6,533 bases of DNA from Christensenella sp. UBA7862 (GCA_002500135.1 DLSM01000011.1:34192-40724); one strand, 5' to 3'; counted from the stretch's first letter, positions 1 to 6,025 are shown. Translations and numbers: made by a program. Notes: generated from the letters alone by a model not told the origin.

Positions 1-981
1 CTTGGTGACACCTACGGCGACCTACCCGTGCCAACTCGCACGGGTTATTCTTTTGTTGGCTGGAGAGGGAGAAATTATTTAAATGGATACAAATTCACAA
101 AGTCGGGCTTTGTCGAAAATTTTTCTTACAAAAATGATATTTTAACTATAACTTCAGTAACCAAGACAACGCCAGAAGAAGTTTCCGGAACGGAACAAGC
201 TTATGTAGGGGCCTATTTGTCTTTGTCAAAAGGAAGATACATGGTGTCATTTGAAAATAGAACTTACACAGAAACTATTGACTACCCAGAGATTGCATTG
301 ATTGATAGGTCAGTTGAGCCACAGGGTTATATATGGGGAAGTCATTTTAGTTCTGATGCTTTTTTTACTTTAAATAGAGATTATTCAACTCTATTTTTTG
401 TTGTGTATGCAAATATAAATTCTAATGGTTGGACCTCGGGGACAATTACATACAATGGGCTTATGATTTATAAGGTGTCAAGCGAAAACGAAGTTGTAAA
501 ATACGAACCTTATTATATTGAAAGTGACACACAATTTTCAAATTCCGACGATAGAGTTTTGACTGCAGAATGGGGAATCGCTGTTGGTGATTTGTCAAAT
601 TATTCAGCATGGGTTGCAAGCAGTGATGTTAAATCATACTCATGCAATGGCAACGATTTGACAATAACATCAAAAGAGAAAATTTCTTATCAAGCATATA
701 TTCTTTATGGCATTACATTTCCTGTAGGGACGTATTTATTTGCTTATGATAATTTTGATTGCAGTGGCGACAAGCCCTATCCGCAGGCAGCTGTTTATTA
801 TTATACAAGTTCCAGCAGTTTCGAAACCGCAGGATATTTGCAACATGGTGTTCAAAGGCATTATTTTACATTTAATTCATCATGTACTGGATCTATTGTA
901 GTTTACGCATGCATTGATACAAGCAGTTCTGTGTCATGCACTGTATCATTTAAAAACCTTCGGCTTATAAAACTCCCGTGA
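1..981 (+). CDS. InlB B-repeat surface protein with two beta-rich modules (5' partial)
   Basis: The frame is open from the first base, so the gene begins outside the window; the GTG at 28 lies inside a conserved motif and is not a start. Counting residue 1 at base 1, residues 1-21 read GDTYGDLPVPTRTGYSFVGW, the second half of an InlB/Listeria-Bacteroides repeat (Flg_new type). That repeat normally closes about 20 residues later. Here its closing segment (SDTQFSNSDDRVLTAEW, about 175-191) appears only after an inserted module of about 130 residues. A second module, about 198-326, resembles the first: NDILTITS matches NDLTITS, KGRYMVSFEN matches VGTYLFAYDN, and both end in a strand such as ITYNGLMIYKV or VSFKNLRLIKL. 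The pattern resembles jelly-roll carbohydrate-binding modules, but that is inference. There is no LPxTG anchor or C-terminal membrane segment. The protein is probably extracellular, in adhesion or glycan binding. The family is confident; the ligand is unknown. Confidence 0.85.
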   Translation, partial: LGDTYGDLPVPTRTGYSFVGWRGRNYLNGYKFTKSGFVENFSYKNDILTITSVTKTTPEEVSGTEQAYVGAYLSLSKGRYMVSFENRTYTETIDYPEIALIDRSVEPQGYIWGSHFSSDAFFTLNRDYSTLFFVVYANINSNGWTSGTITYNGLMIYKVSSENEVVKYEPYYIESDTQFSNSDDRVLTAEWGIAVGDLSNYSAWVASSDVKSYSCNGNDLTITSKEKISYQAYILYGITFPVGTYLFAYDNFDCSGDKPYPQAAVYYYTSSSSFETAGYLQHGVQRHYFTFNSSCTGSIVVYACIDTSSSVSCTVSFKNLRLIKLP

Positions 982-993
982 CGGGTTGGCGTG

Positions 994-1077
994 GGGGGCG
1001 ACAGAGAATTTTCCATTCGGAAAATTCTGCAAAATCTTTTGATTTTGCTGCAAAACTTTGTTTTGCCTGTCGCCCCC
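994..1077. repeat. Nested inverted-repeat (four-way cloverleaf) element
   Basis: An 11-bp perfect outer stem (GGGGGCGACAG at 994-1004 with CTGTCGCCCCC at 1067-1077) encloses three perfect hairpins set end to end. These are 1005-1014/1019-1028 (10 bp, 4-nt loop), 1029-1036/1041-1048 (8 bp, TTTT loop) and 1050-1056/1060-1066 (7 bp, TTT loop). Only T1049 is unpaired at the junction. Hairpins 2 and 3 are near duplicates sharing GCAAAA. The G/C-rich outer stem stands out against the AT-rich surroundings. The element starts 13 nt after the stop of the upstream surface gene and ends before the rnhA promoter. It is not a standard terminator because no clean T run follows. It may be a dispersed palindromic repeat, a MITE-like element or a structured 3' UTR; no second copy is present here. 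The fold is read directly; the function is unknown. Confidence 0.8.
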
Positions 1078-1130
1078 AGATATTTTCTTGTTGTATTTTA
1101 GGACTTAATTTGAAAAGACGAGCAAAAGAG

Positions 1131-1159
1131 TTGGAATATATTGGAAATTGTTGTATAAT
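1131..1159 (+). promoter_or_regulatory. rnhA promoter (sigma-A type)
   Basis: TTGGAA at 1131-1136, a 17-nt spacer and a perfect TATAAT at 1154-1159. Transcription would be expected to start about 7 nt beyond the -10 box, at or next to the A of the rnhA ATG (1166), which implies a leaderless mRNA. Confidence 0.8.
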
Positions 1160-1165
1160 TTAAAC

Positions 1166-1657
1166 ATGAAAGAAGTTATGATTTGGACAGACGGGGCGTG
1201 TTCTGGCAACCCCGGACCCGGCGGATATGCGGGCATAGTTATGTGTGACGGCAAGGGCAAAAATGTTTTTGGTGCAAGAGTGGACACGACAAACAACAGA
1301 ATGGAGATTATGGCGGTTATTAAGTCGCTTGAAATTCTAAAAAAGGAATGTAATGTTGTTTTGCACTCGGATAGTGCTTATGTTTGCAACGCTGTAAACA
1401 ACAAATGGCTTGAAACTTGGCAACTTCATTCGTGGAAAAATTCCGAAAAAAAGCCAGTGCTAAATCGTGATTTGTGGGAAAAACTATTGGAACTTTTGGT
1501 GAAACATCATGTGCAGTTTGTGAAAGTTAAGGGACATTCGGACAACAAACTTAACAATGAGTGTGACGAAATGGCTCGCAATGCAATTCTCAAAATGCAA
1601 GCAATGTCGCTTGACACTTTTGACAGAGTGGAAGAAAGAATAATGGATAACGAATAG
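1166..1657 (+). CDS. rnhA: Ribonuclease HI
   Basis: A 163-aa RNase HI, close to the usual length of about 155. It cleaves the RNA strand of RNA-DNA hybrids in the cytoplasm (R-loops, primer remnants). The four metal-binding carboxylates are present: D9 in TDGACSGNPGPGG, E47 in TTNNRME, D69 in HSDSAYV and D134 in CDEMAR, with the active-site-loop histidine H124 in KGHSDN. The substrate-handling region around W85-W90 and KKPVLNRDLW (95-104) is intact. The frame stays open upstream to a TTG at 1148, but that TTG lies upstream of and overlaps the -10 box. The ATG at 1166 starts the conserved domain directly and is preferred. No Shine-Dalgarno sequence precedes it, consistent with leaderless translation. 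It stands alone and converges on the ABC operon. Confidence 0.96.
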   Translation: MKEVMIWTDGACSGNPGPGGYAGIVMCDGKGKNVFGARVDTTNNRMEIMAVIKSLEILKKECNVVLHSDSAYVCNAVNNKWLETWQLHSWKNSEKKPVLNRDLWEKLLELLVKHHVQFVKVKGHSDNKLNNECDEMARNAILKMQAMSLDTFDRVEERIMDNE

Positions 1658-1663
1658 GCTACA

Positions 1664-1694
1664 AAAAAAGAACCTTTGCATGAGGCTCTTTTTT
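1664..1694. terminator. Bidirectional terminator between rnhA and the ABC operon
   Basis: AAAAAAGA at 1664-1671 pairs with TCTTTTTT at 1687-1694. After one mismatch, CCT (1673-1675) pairs with AGG (1683-1685) around a 7-nt loop. There are T runs on both strands, and the hairpin lies between two convergent stop codons (rnhA stop at 1657, permease stop at 1702). It can therefore serve both transcripts. Confidence 0.85.
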
Positions 1695-1701
1695 ATTATT
1701 T

Positions 1702-2442
1702 TTATCTGTGTTTTGTTGCGAGATGGTCAACAAGCAGTGTAACTCCAAGCACAAGCGCAGTGTAGAATAGAACAAATAAAATGTGAGGATAGATGCAAGA
1801 CGCTCCGACTGATTGAAGTTCGCTTGCAATTTCAACTGAGTGCGTGAAGGGAAGATAGTTCATTATTTTCCCAAATGTTCCACTGAACATGCTTGCTGGA
1901 GTGAATATGCCGCCGAATATTCCAATAAAACTTATTAAAATAGACGAAATAGGCCCCGTCATCTTCTCATTTTTGGAGATTATTCCAATTAAAATTCCAA
2001 AGGAGATATACATAATGGCTGATGGAATGAGGTATATTATGCTTATTAAAAGATTAACATTGAAAGGGAACCCAAATATCAGTGCAACGAGAAAGAATAC
2101 AACAGTTTGCAGCAAAGTCATTGGAAGTGCTGAAAGATAGAAACTGAAGATGTAGTCCGTTCGGCGAATAGGTGAAATGTTAAGTCTTTTTACAAATGAT
2201 GTGTTTTTGTCTGTTGTAATTTGCAAGGCGACATATAGGGAAATGAACGTGTAGCCAAAGACGCAAATTCCACTGGCATAGTTTTCAATTTTAAAATTCT
2301 CTGGGAGATACTGCATATTCCCAAACAGAAGTTGCATGAGGCAAAGCATAAGCAAAGGGAAAGCGATGCACAAAACTAAACTCACTGGACTTCTGAACAT
2401 TTCTTTAAAATTTCTTTTTGCAATAGCGAAAGTCTTTTTCAT
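1702..2442 (-). CDS. ABC-2 type transporter permease
   Basis: A 246-aa integral membrane protein, the export channel partner of the ATPase encoded just before it. About six hydrophobic segments are visible: around residues 20-42 (after a basic N terminus), 58-76, 100-127, 130-155, 164-190 and 216-238. This is the topology of ABC-2 (DrrB/NodJ-like) permeases. The N-terminal AKRNFKEMFRSPVSLVLCIAFPLL is typical of the family: an amphipathic stretch followed by a proline-containing first membrane helix. The start ATG shares one base with the ATPase stop (TAATG), and GGAGG lies 7 nt upstream at 2450-2454, so the two are translationally coupled. The cargo cannot be read from sequence; family members export drugs, peptides, lipids or polysaccharide precursors. 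Confidence 0.9.
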   Translation of the reverse strand: MKKTFAIAKRNFKEMFRSPVSLVLCIAFPLLMLCLMQLLFGNMQYLPENFKIENYASGICVFGYTFISLYVALQITTDKNTSFVKRLNISPIRRTDYIFSFYLSALPMTLLQTVVFFLVALIFGFPFNVNLLISIIYLIPSAIMYISFGILIGIISKNEKMTGPISSILISFIGIFGGIFTPASMFSGTFGKIMNYLPFTHSVEIASELQSVGASCIYPHILFVLFYTALVLGVTLLVDHLATKHR

Positions 2443-3152
2443 TATTCTTCCTCCGTCAATTTTAAAAATGCGTCTTCAAGGTTTTTGGATTGTGTTTTTT
2501 TAATAATTTCTGCGGGCGTGCCGACTACTTTTATTTTGCCTTTGGAGATAATTCCAATTTCATCTGCAAGTTTTTCCACTTCTTCAAGATAGTGAGTTGT
2601 AAGAATAATTGTCATTTTGCCTTTAAGTTCAGAAATTGTTTCCCACAAAATTCGTCTTGCTTTTACGTCAAGTCCCAAAGTCGGTTCATCTAAAAACAAA
2701 ACCTTTGGCTCTGAAATAAGTCCCAGTGCAAGGCTAACTCGCCTCATTTGTCCGCCGGATAAGTTCTTACATCTGACATTTGTTTTTTCTTCCAATTTAA
2801 GTTTAGATATAATTTTGTCAATTTTTTTATCTTTGTCTTTTATGTCATAGAGGGAAGCGATAAACTCCAAATTTTCTCGCACTGTCAAATTTTTGGCTAC
2901 TGCTGTTTCTTGTGGCGAGATGTTTATAATTTTTCTTACATCAAGTGTGTTTTTGACAATATCATATCCGCCTATTTTTGCAGTGCCACTGGTTGGGAGC
3001 ATAACCGTTGATAACATATTTATAAGGGTGGTTTTGCCAGCGCCATTTAGACCTAAAAGTGCAAAACATTCATTTTCCTTAATTGTCAAACTAACATTGT
3101 TGACGGCGGTCAGTGTTTTAAATTTCTTTGTTAAGTTTTGAATTTCAATCAT
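2442..3152 (-). CDS. ABC transporter ATP-binding protein
   Basis: A 236-aa nucleotide-binding subunit that powers the ABC-2 permease. Walker A GLNGAGKTT is at 34-42, the Q-loop glutamine at 81 (SPQE), the signature LSGGQMRR at 131-138, Walker B VLFLDE at 151-156, the D-loop (GLD) at 160-162 and the switch histidine H187 (TTHYLEE). The C-terminal NLEDAFLKLT is typical of DrrA/CcmA-like exporters. The frame is open to an ATG at 3191, but the ATG at 3152 is chosen because GGAGGG (3157-3162) sits 4 nt upstream and MIEIQNLTKKF is the usual family beginning. This start overlaps the end of the upstream regulator gene by 8 nt. All catalytic motifs are intact. It sits second in a three-gene operon, which suggests regulated export. 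Confidence 0.95.
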   Translation of the reverse strand: MIEIQNLTKKFKTLTAVNNVSLTIKENECFALLGLNGAGKTTLINMLSTVMLPTSGTAKIGGYDIVKNTLDVRKIINISPQETAVAKNLTVRENLEFIASLYDIKDKDKKIDKIISKLKLEEKTNVRCKNLSGGQMRRVSLALGLISEPKVLFLDEPTLGLDVKARRILWETISELKGKMTIILTTHYLEEVEKLADEIGIISKGKIKVVGTPAEIIKKTQSKNLEDAFLKLTEEE

Positions 3153-3360
3153 TTTGCCCTCCATTTTTTGCTTTAAAAATTTCTTCTGCAAACTTCAAAT
3201 AGTCGTCATATTTTGCCATGCCAATTCCTTTTTCAGTGTCGCCAAAAAGAATGAGCATGTCGCCCTCTTTAATGTTAAAAACATCACGTGCTTCTTTTGG
3301 AATAACCATTTGACCTTTGCTTGTAACTTTTGTTGTCCATATAAATTTTTTCCTTTCCAT
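3145..3360 (-). CDS. AbrB/MazE/SpoVT-family DNA-binding protein
   Basis: A 71-aa small regulator. Residues about 8-52 form a swapped-hairpin AbrB DNA-binding domain: TTKVTSKGQMVIPKEARDVFNIKEGDMLILF carries the family core (KVTSKGQ, then IPKE.R, then IKEGD). The C-terminal 20 residues (about KYDDYLKFAEEIF) look helical and could mediate assembly. Such proteins act as dimers or higher oligomers on AT-rich promoter DNA. The gene leads the ABC operon and overlaps the ATPase gene by 8 nt, so it probably regulates its own operon (inference). An antitoxin role is less likely because no toxin gene adjoins it. The start is supported by an AGGA-type ribosome site 6 nt upstream and by the promoter at 3394-3422. 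Confidence 0.92.
   Translation of the reverse strand: MERKKFIWTTKVTSKGQMVIPKEARDVFNIKEGDMLILFGDTEKGIGMAKYDDYLKFAEEIFKAKNGGQND
3157..3162 (-). promoter_or_regulatory. Ribosome binding site that fixes the ATPase start
   Basis: GGAGGG on the minus strand, 4 nt before the ATG at 3152 and inside the last codons of the AbrB-like gene. It supports the internal ATG over the upstream ATG at 3191, and implies translational coupling. Confidence 0.85.
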
Positions 3361-3374
3361 TTTGTTCCTACCTT

Positions 3375-3389
3375 TCTTACAAGTCTTAC
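3375..3389 (-). promoter_or_regulatory. GTAAGA-N3-GTAAGA direct repeat at the ABC operon start site
   Basis: On the minus strand GTAAGA occurs twice with a 9-nt period (TCTTAC at 3375-3380 and 3384-3389 on the plus strand). It covers the predicted transcription start (about 3387) and early leader, where a bound repressor would block initiation. A second identical arrangement is at 3556-3570. Candidate operator; which protein binds it is not known. Confidence 0.45.
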
Positions 3390-3393
3390 TTAA

Positions 3394-3422
3394 ATTATAT
3401 TTACAATTCTGGGTAAAGTCAA
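3394..3422 (-). promoter_or_regulatory. Promoter of the AbrB-ABC operon
   Basis: On the minus strand TTGACT (3417-3422), a 17-nt spacer and a perfect TATAAT (3394-3399). The expected start is near 3387, giving a leader of about 27 nt to the ATG at 3360. Confidence 0.85.
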
Positions 3423-3555
3423 GCGATTGAAAATAAATTATATATTATTTGTGTAAAAAACTTTAAAAAATAATAATAAATATCAATTATTTATGTTTTT
3501 ATTTTACAAAATAATTTTACATGAGGGTTTTGTGATTGTTAAATTGTTTTAATGC

Positions 3556-3570
3556 GTAAGATAAGTAAGA
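3556..3570 (+). promoter_or_regulatory. Second GTAAGA-N3-GTAAGA direct repeat
   Basis: GTAAGA at 3556-3561 and 3565-3570 on the plus strand, with the same 9-nt period as the site at 3375-3389 but opposite orientation. The nine bases AAGTAAGAC are shared between the two sites. It is flanked by GCGT (3554-3557) and ACGC (3570-3573). It lies about 100 nt upstream of the polymerase promoter, so a looping or shared regulator is possible but unproven. Confidence 0.4.
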
Positions 3571-3668
3571 CGCTTTTTAACATTTTTTTAATAAATTCTT
3601 TATGCAAAATGAAATAGGGAAAGGGTAGATTTTTTATAAATAAATTTTAAAATATGGGCAAATTTGAC

Positions 3669-3697
3669 TTGTCTTGACAATATATGTTTGATAAAAT
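3669..3697 (+). promoter_or_regulatory. Putative promoter of the Y-family polymerase gene
   Basis: TTGTCT (3669-3674), a 17-nt spacer and TAAAAT (3692-3697) preceded by TG at 3689-3690 (extended -10). A perfect TTGACA at 3674-3679 overlaps but has no well-placed -10 partner. TTGTC-TT-GACAA (3669-3680) forms a small dyad here. The predicted start is near 3704, leaving a leader of about 29 nt that contains GGGGA at 3717-3721. Confidence 0.55.
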
Positions 3698-3732
3698 TGT
3701 ATAGAGAAAAAGTCATGGGGAAAGATTGAAAC

Positions 3733-5004
3733 ATGAGTGAAGGTAGAGTTTATTTTGTTATAGATATGAAATCTTTTTTTGCATCTGTTGAGTGTGCGGA
3801 GCGGGGGCTTGACGCAATGACCACAAATCTTGTTGTGGCAGATGGAACTCGTGGCTCGGGGACAATATGTCTTGCAATAAGTCCTGCGATGAGAAAACTT
3901 GGAATAAGAAATAGGTGCAGGCTTTATGAAATTCCACAAAATGTTGATTATATTCTTGCCCCACCACGAATGAAAAAATATATTGAATATGCTGCAGAAA
4001 TTTACGCAATTTATTTGAAATACATTAGCAAAAATGATATTCATGTTTATTCCATTGACGAATGTATTTTGGACGTAACGGACTATTTGAAATATTACAA
4101 GACCACCGCCAAACCTTTTGCTCAAAAGCTTATGAATCAGATATTGGACAAGTTGGGAATTCCGTCATCGGTTGGAATTGGGACAAATATGTATCTTGCA
4201 AAAATTGCTCTTGACATAACTGCAAAATCTGCTAAAGATAGAATTGGCTGGCTTAATGAAGAAAAGTTTGTCAAAACATTGTGGCACCACAGACCACTTA
4301 CTGACTTTTGGCAAATTTCAGAAGGAACCGTAAGCAGACTTAGGAAATATGGAATTTTTGATATGGAAGGCATTGCAAAAGCAGATGAAGACTCATTGTA
4401 TAAAGAATTTGGGGTCAATGCAGAACTTTTGATTGACCATGCTTGGGGCAGAGAGCCATGCCTTATGAGTGACATCAAAAATTATAAGTCGCAGTCAAAG
4501 TCAATTTCTTCATCTCAAATTTTGCCTTGCAATTACACTTTTGACGAAGCAAGAGTTGTTGTGAAGGAAATGGTGCAAAATGGGTGTTATGACCTTGCAA
4601 ATCAGAATTACGCCACACAACTGGTGCATGTTTATGTGAGTTATGGTGACAGAAAAGGTGAAGGGGACAAAGGCACACAGCGATTGTCAGTTGTTACAAA
4701 TTTATATTCCATAATTGGCAAGACGTGTGATGAGTTGTTTTGCAAAGTTGCCGACCACAAAAAACTTATTCGCAAAATTGGCTATTGTTTTGACGATTTA
4801 GTGCCAGAAAACGATGAAATTTATGACTTTTTCACAGATTTTGATAACGTGAAAAAAGAGAAGGTAAAAACAAGAGCCGTTCTTGAAGTGAAGGATAAAT
4901 ATGGCAAAAATTCAATTTTGAAAGGTCTTGACTATGAGGATAAAGCCACACAAAGAGAAAGGAATGTGTCAATAGGGGGACATAAAAGTGGAGAAAAGAT
5001 GTAA
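3733..5004 (+). CDS. Y-family DNA polymerase (UmuC/UvrX-like, translesion)
   Basis: A 423-aa error-prone polymerase that copies damaged DNA. The palm carboxylates are D11 (VIDMKSFFASVE) and D109/E110 (YSIDEC); F16 is the likely steric gate that excludes ribonucleotides. A GIGTNMYLAKIA segment (148-159) and LTDFWQISEGTVSRLRKYGI (189-208) match the palm end and the helix-hairpin-helix thumb. A little-finger domain runs about 255-355. IYDFFTDF (363-370), followed by a lysine-rich stretch, sits where relatives carry a QLxLF sliding-clamp motif, so it may be a degenerate form. The C terminus ends in RERNVSIGGHK, as in Gram-positive UmuC-like proteins. Length and motifs are complete. A YolD-like ORF follows 1 nt after the stop, the usual Firmicutes pairing. 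SOS control is common in the family, but no clear LexA box is seen. Confidence 0.93.
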   Translation: MSEGRVYFVIDMKSFFASVECAERGLDAMTTNLVVADGTRGSGTICLAISPAMRKLGIRNRCRLYEIPQNVDYILAPPRMKKYIEYAAEIYAIYLKYISKNDIHVYSIDECILDVTDYLKYYKTTAKPFAQKLMNQILDKLGIPSSVGIGTNMYLAKIALDITAKSAKDRIGWLNEEKFVKTLWHHRPLTDFWQISEGTVSRLRKYGIFDMEGIAKADEDSLYKEFGVNAELLIDHAWGREPCLMSDIKNYKSQSKSISSSQILPCNYTFDEARVVVKEMVQNGCYDLANQNYATQLVHVYVSYGDRKGEGDKGTQRLSVVTNLYSIIGKTCDELFCKVADHKKLIRKIGYCFDDLVPENDEIYDFFTDFDNVKKEKVKTRAVLEVKDKYGKNSILKGLDYEDKATQRERNVSIGGHKSGEKM

Positions 5005-5005
5005 A

Positions 5006-5146
5006 ATGCCACGAATTGATAGGGCGAAACAATTTGCCCCGTTTGACGCCTTGAAAGGTCTTAGGGACGCTTTGAGAGAAAAAGAACGAGAGCATGACGA
5101 AATGTTAAAAAATAAAATAAAACACGAAAATATTGATGAAATATAA
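5006..5146 (+). CDS. Short YolD-like protein
   Basis: A 46-aa ORF starting 1 nt after the polymerase stop. It reads MPRIDRAKQFAPFDALKGL and then a charged, probably helical tail (RDALREKEREHDEML). The RAKQFAPFDAL core matches the RAxQFAPFAAL signature of YolD-like proteins, which are encoded beside UmuC-like polymerases in Firmicutes and are thought to assist them. It is much shorter than typical YolD proteins (about 100 aa), keeping only this core. The ATG at 5006 is preferred; GGAG lies at 4990-4993, 12 nt upstream. A GTG at 4988 in the same frame would add six residues and overlap the polymerase gene. It is very likely cotranscribed with the polymerase. Confidence 0.75.
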   Translation: MPRIDRAKQFAPFDALKGLRDALREKEREHDEMLKNKIKHENIDEI

Positions 5147-5193
5147 CTTTTCTTTCTAAACAAAATCACTCGTTATTTCATAAATAATTAGAT

Positions 5194-6021
5194 ATGGAAA
5201 GTGTTTTTGTTTTTGATAGCGGAAGTGGTGGAGAATTTGTCACAAGGGAACTTTTGCGAGAGTTGCCAAACGAAAAATTTGTTTTGTTCAAAGATGTTGA
5301 AAATTGCCCATATGGGACAAAAAGCAAATGGAAAATGTGGCATATTGTCCACAGAATTTTGACGACCGCCCAAAGAAAACTTCACCCAAAGGCGATTGTT
5401 GTTGCGTGTAACACGGCAAGCAGTTTGTTTGAAAACAGAATTAAGAAAAAATATAACGACGTGCCAGTATTTTTTGTCATACCGCAGATAAATGACAAAA
5501 TTTTATCACAAAAAACTCTTATTCTTGCCACGACCAGAACTGCAAAGTGTAACAAACAAATAGCAAACGCAAAACAAAACCCAAATTGCATTGTTTTGGG
5601 TTTTGACGATTTGGCAAAGAAAATTGACCTTGCTCGAATGTCTATACAAGCAAAAGCAGACTTAAAGTTATATTTGTTAAATGAACTATCAAAATATAAA
5701 TCATATGGGATAAGAAACATTGTTCTTGCTTGCACACATTACACATATATAAAGAAACAGCTCCGAGAGATTTTTGGGAATGTTAAGTTTTTTGAAAAGA
5801 GCAAACTTATTGCAAAGGAACTTAAATGTTATTTGCAAGGGAACAAGGGTTTGTCAAAAAGACAAAGTAAATCTCTCCATAACTATCAAAACAAACTTAA
5901 GACGACAAGAAACGATATAAAAAATAACACACGACGGGAAAACCAAAACAAGTCAATCTCCCAACTTTTTAAAACTCAGGTTGTGGTTGTGGAAAATTTG
6001 CAAGAACTGAAAAACTTATAA
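5194..6021 (+). CDS. murI: Glutamate racemase
   Basis: A 275-aa Asp/Glu racemase-family enzyme that converts L-glutamate to D-glutamate for peptidoglycan. The active-site features of MurI are present: FDSGSGG (D8, S9), CPYG (38-41), the first catalytic cysteine C72 in VVACNTAS, and the second, C180, in LACTHYTYI with H182. Changes from the usual DSGVGG and GCTHYPLL make it a divergent member. A Lys/Asn/Gln-rich stretch (about 215-255) precedes a normal-looking C-terminal strand (QVVVVENL). The start is forced: TAA lies in frame at 5185-5187, 6 nt upstream of the ATG. No Shine-Dalgarno sequence is visible in the A/T-rich leader. It sits 47 nt after the YolD-like ORF and could be cotranscribed with it or have a weak promoter of its own. 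Confidence 0.9.
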   Translation: MESVFVFDSGSGGEFVTRELLRELPNEKFVLFKDVENCPYGTKSKWKMWHIVHRILTTAQRKLHPKAIVVACNTASSLFENRIKKKYNDVPVFFVIPQINDKILSQKTLILATTRTAKCNKQIANAKQNPNCIVLGFDDLAKKIDLARMSIQAKADLKLYLLNELSKYKSYGIRNIVLACTHYTYIKKQLREIFGNVKFFEKSKLIAKELKCYLQGNKGLSKRQSKSLHNYQNKLKTTRNDIKNNTRRENQNKSISQLFKTQVVVVENLQELKNL

Positions 6022-6025
6022 AAAT

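Larger units (their letters stand above)
3361..3732. other. AT-rich divergent intergenic region
   Basis: 372 nt without a credible gene, between the minus-strand ABC operon and the plus-strand polymerase gene. It holds the operon promoter (3394-3422), the polymerase promoter (3669-3697) and two GTAAGA-N3-GTAAGA motifs (3375-3389 and 3556-3570). Between them, about 3423-3540 is very AT-rich with A and T tracts, suggesting bent DNA or UP-element-like sequence. No RNA gene, terminator or convincing LexA box was recognised. Confidence 0.7.

Noticed and set aside
994..1077. Integron attC, tRNA-like or rho-independent terminator reading of the cloverleaf
   Set aside because: It lacks attC core sites and tRNA-invariant bases, and no T run directly follows the closing stem.
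973..1163. Possible frameshifted LPVTG sorting motif after the first gene (CTCCCG then GTGACGGGT), with an open frame to 1163
   Set aside because: It needs a one-base insertion, the following peptide is not a convincing membrane anchor with basic tail, and the frame runs through the cloverleaf repeat.
1148..1165. TTG start for rnhA at 1148
   Set aside because: It lies upstream of and overlaps the TATAAT box and would add six residues before the conserved N terminus; the ATG at 1166 fits promoter and family.
3554..3578. Possible plus-strand terminator (GCGT...ACGC then TTTTT)
   Set aside because: The stem is only 4 bp with a 12-nt loop; the GTAAGA direct repeat explains the sequence better.
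3676..3690. LexA/SOS box in the polymerase promoter
   Set aside because: GACAATATATGTTTG has only partial symmetry and does not match the GAAC-N4-GTTC consensus of Gram-positive LexA sites well enough.
3634..4125. Minus-strand ORF of 163 aa opposite the polymerase
   Set aside because: It is antisense to well-conserved polymerase motifs, with no recognisable domain and no ribosome site; a shadow frame.
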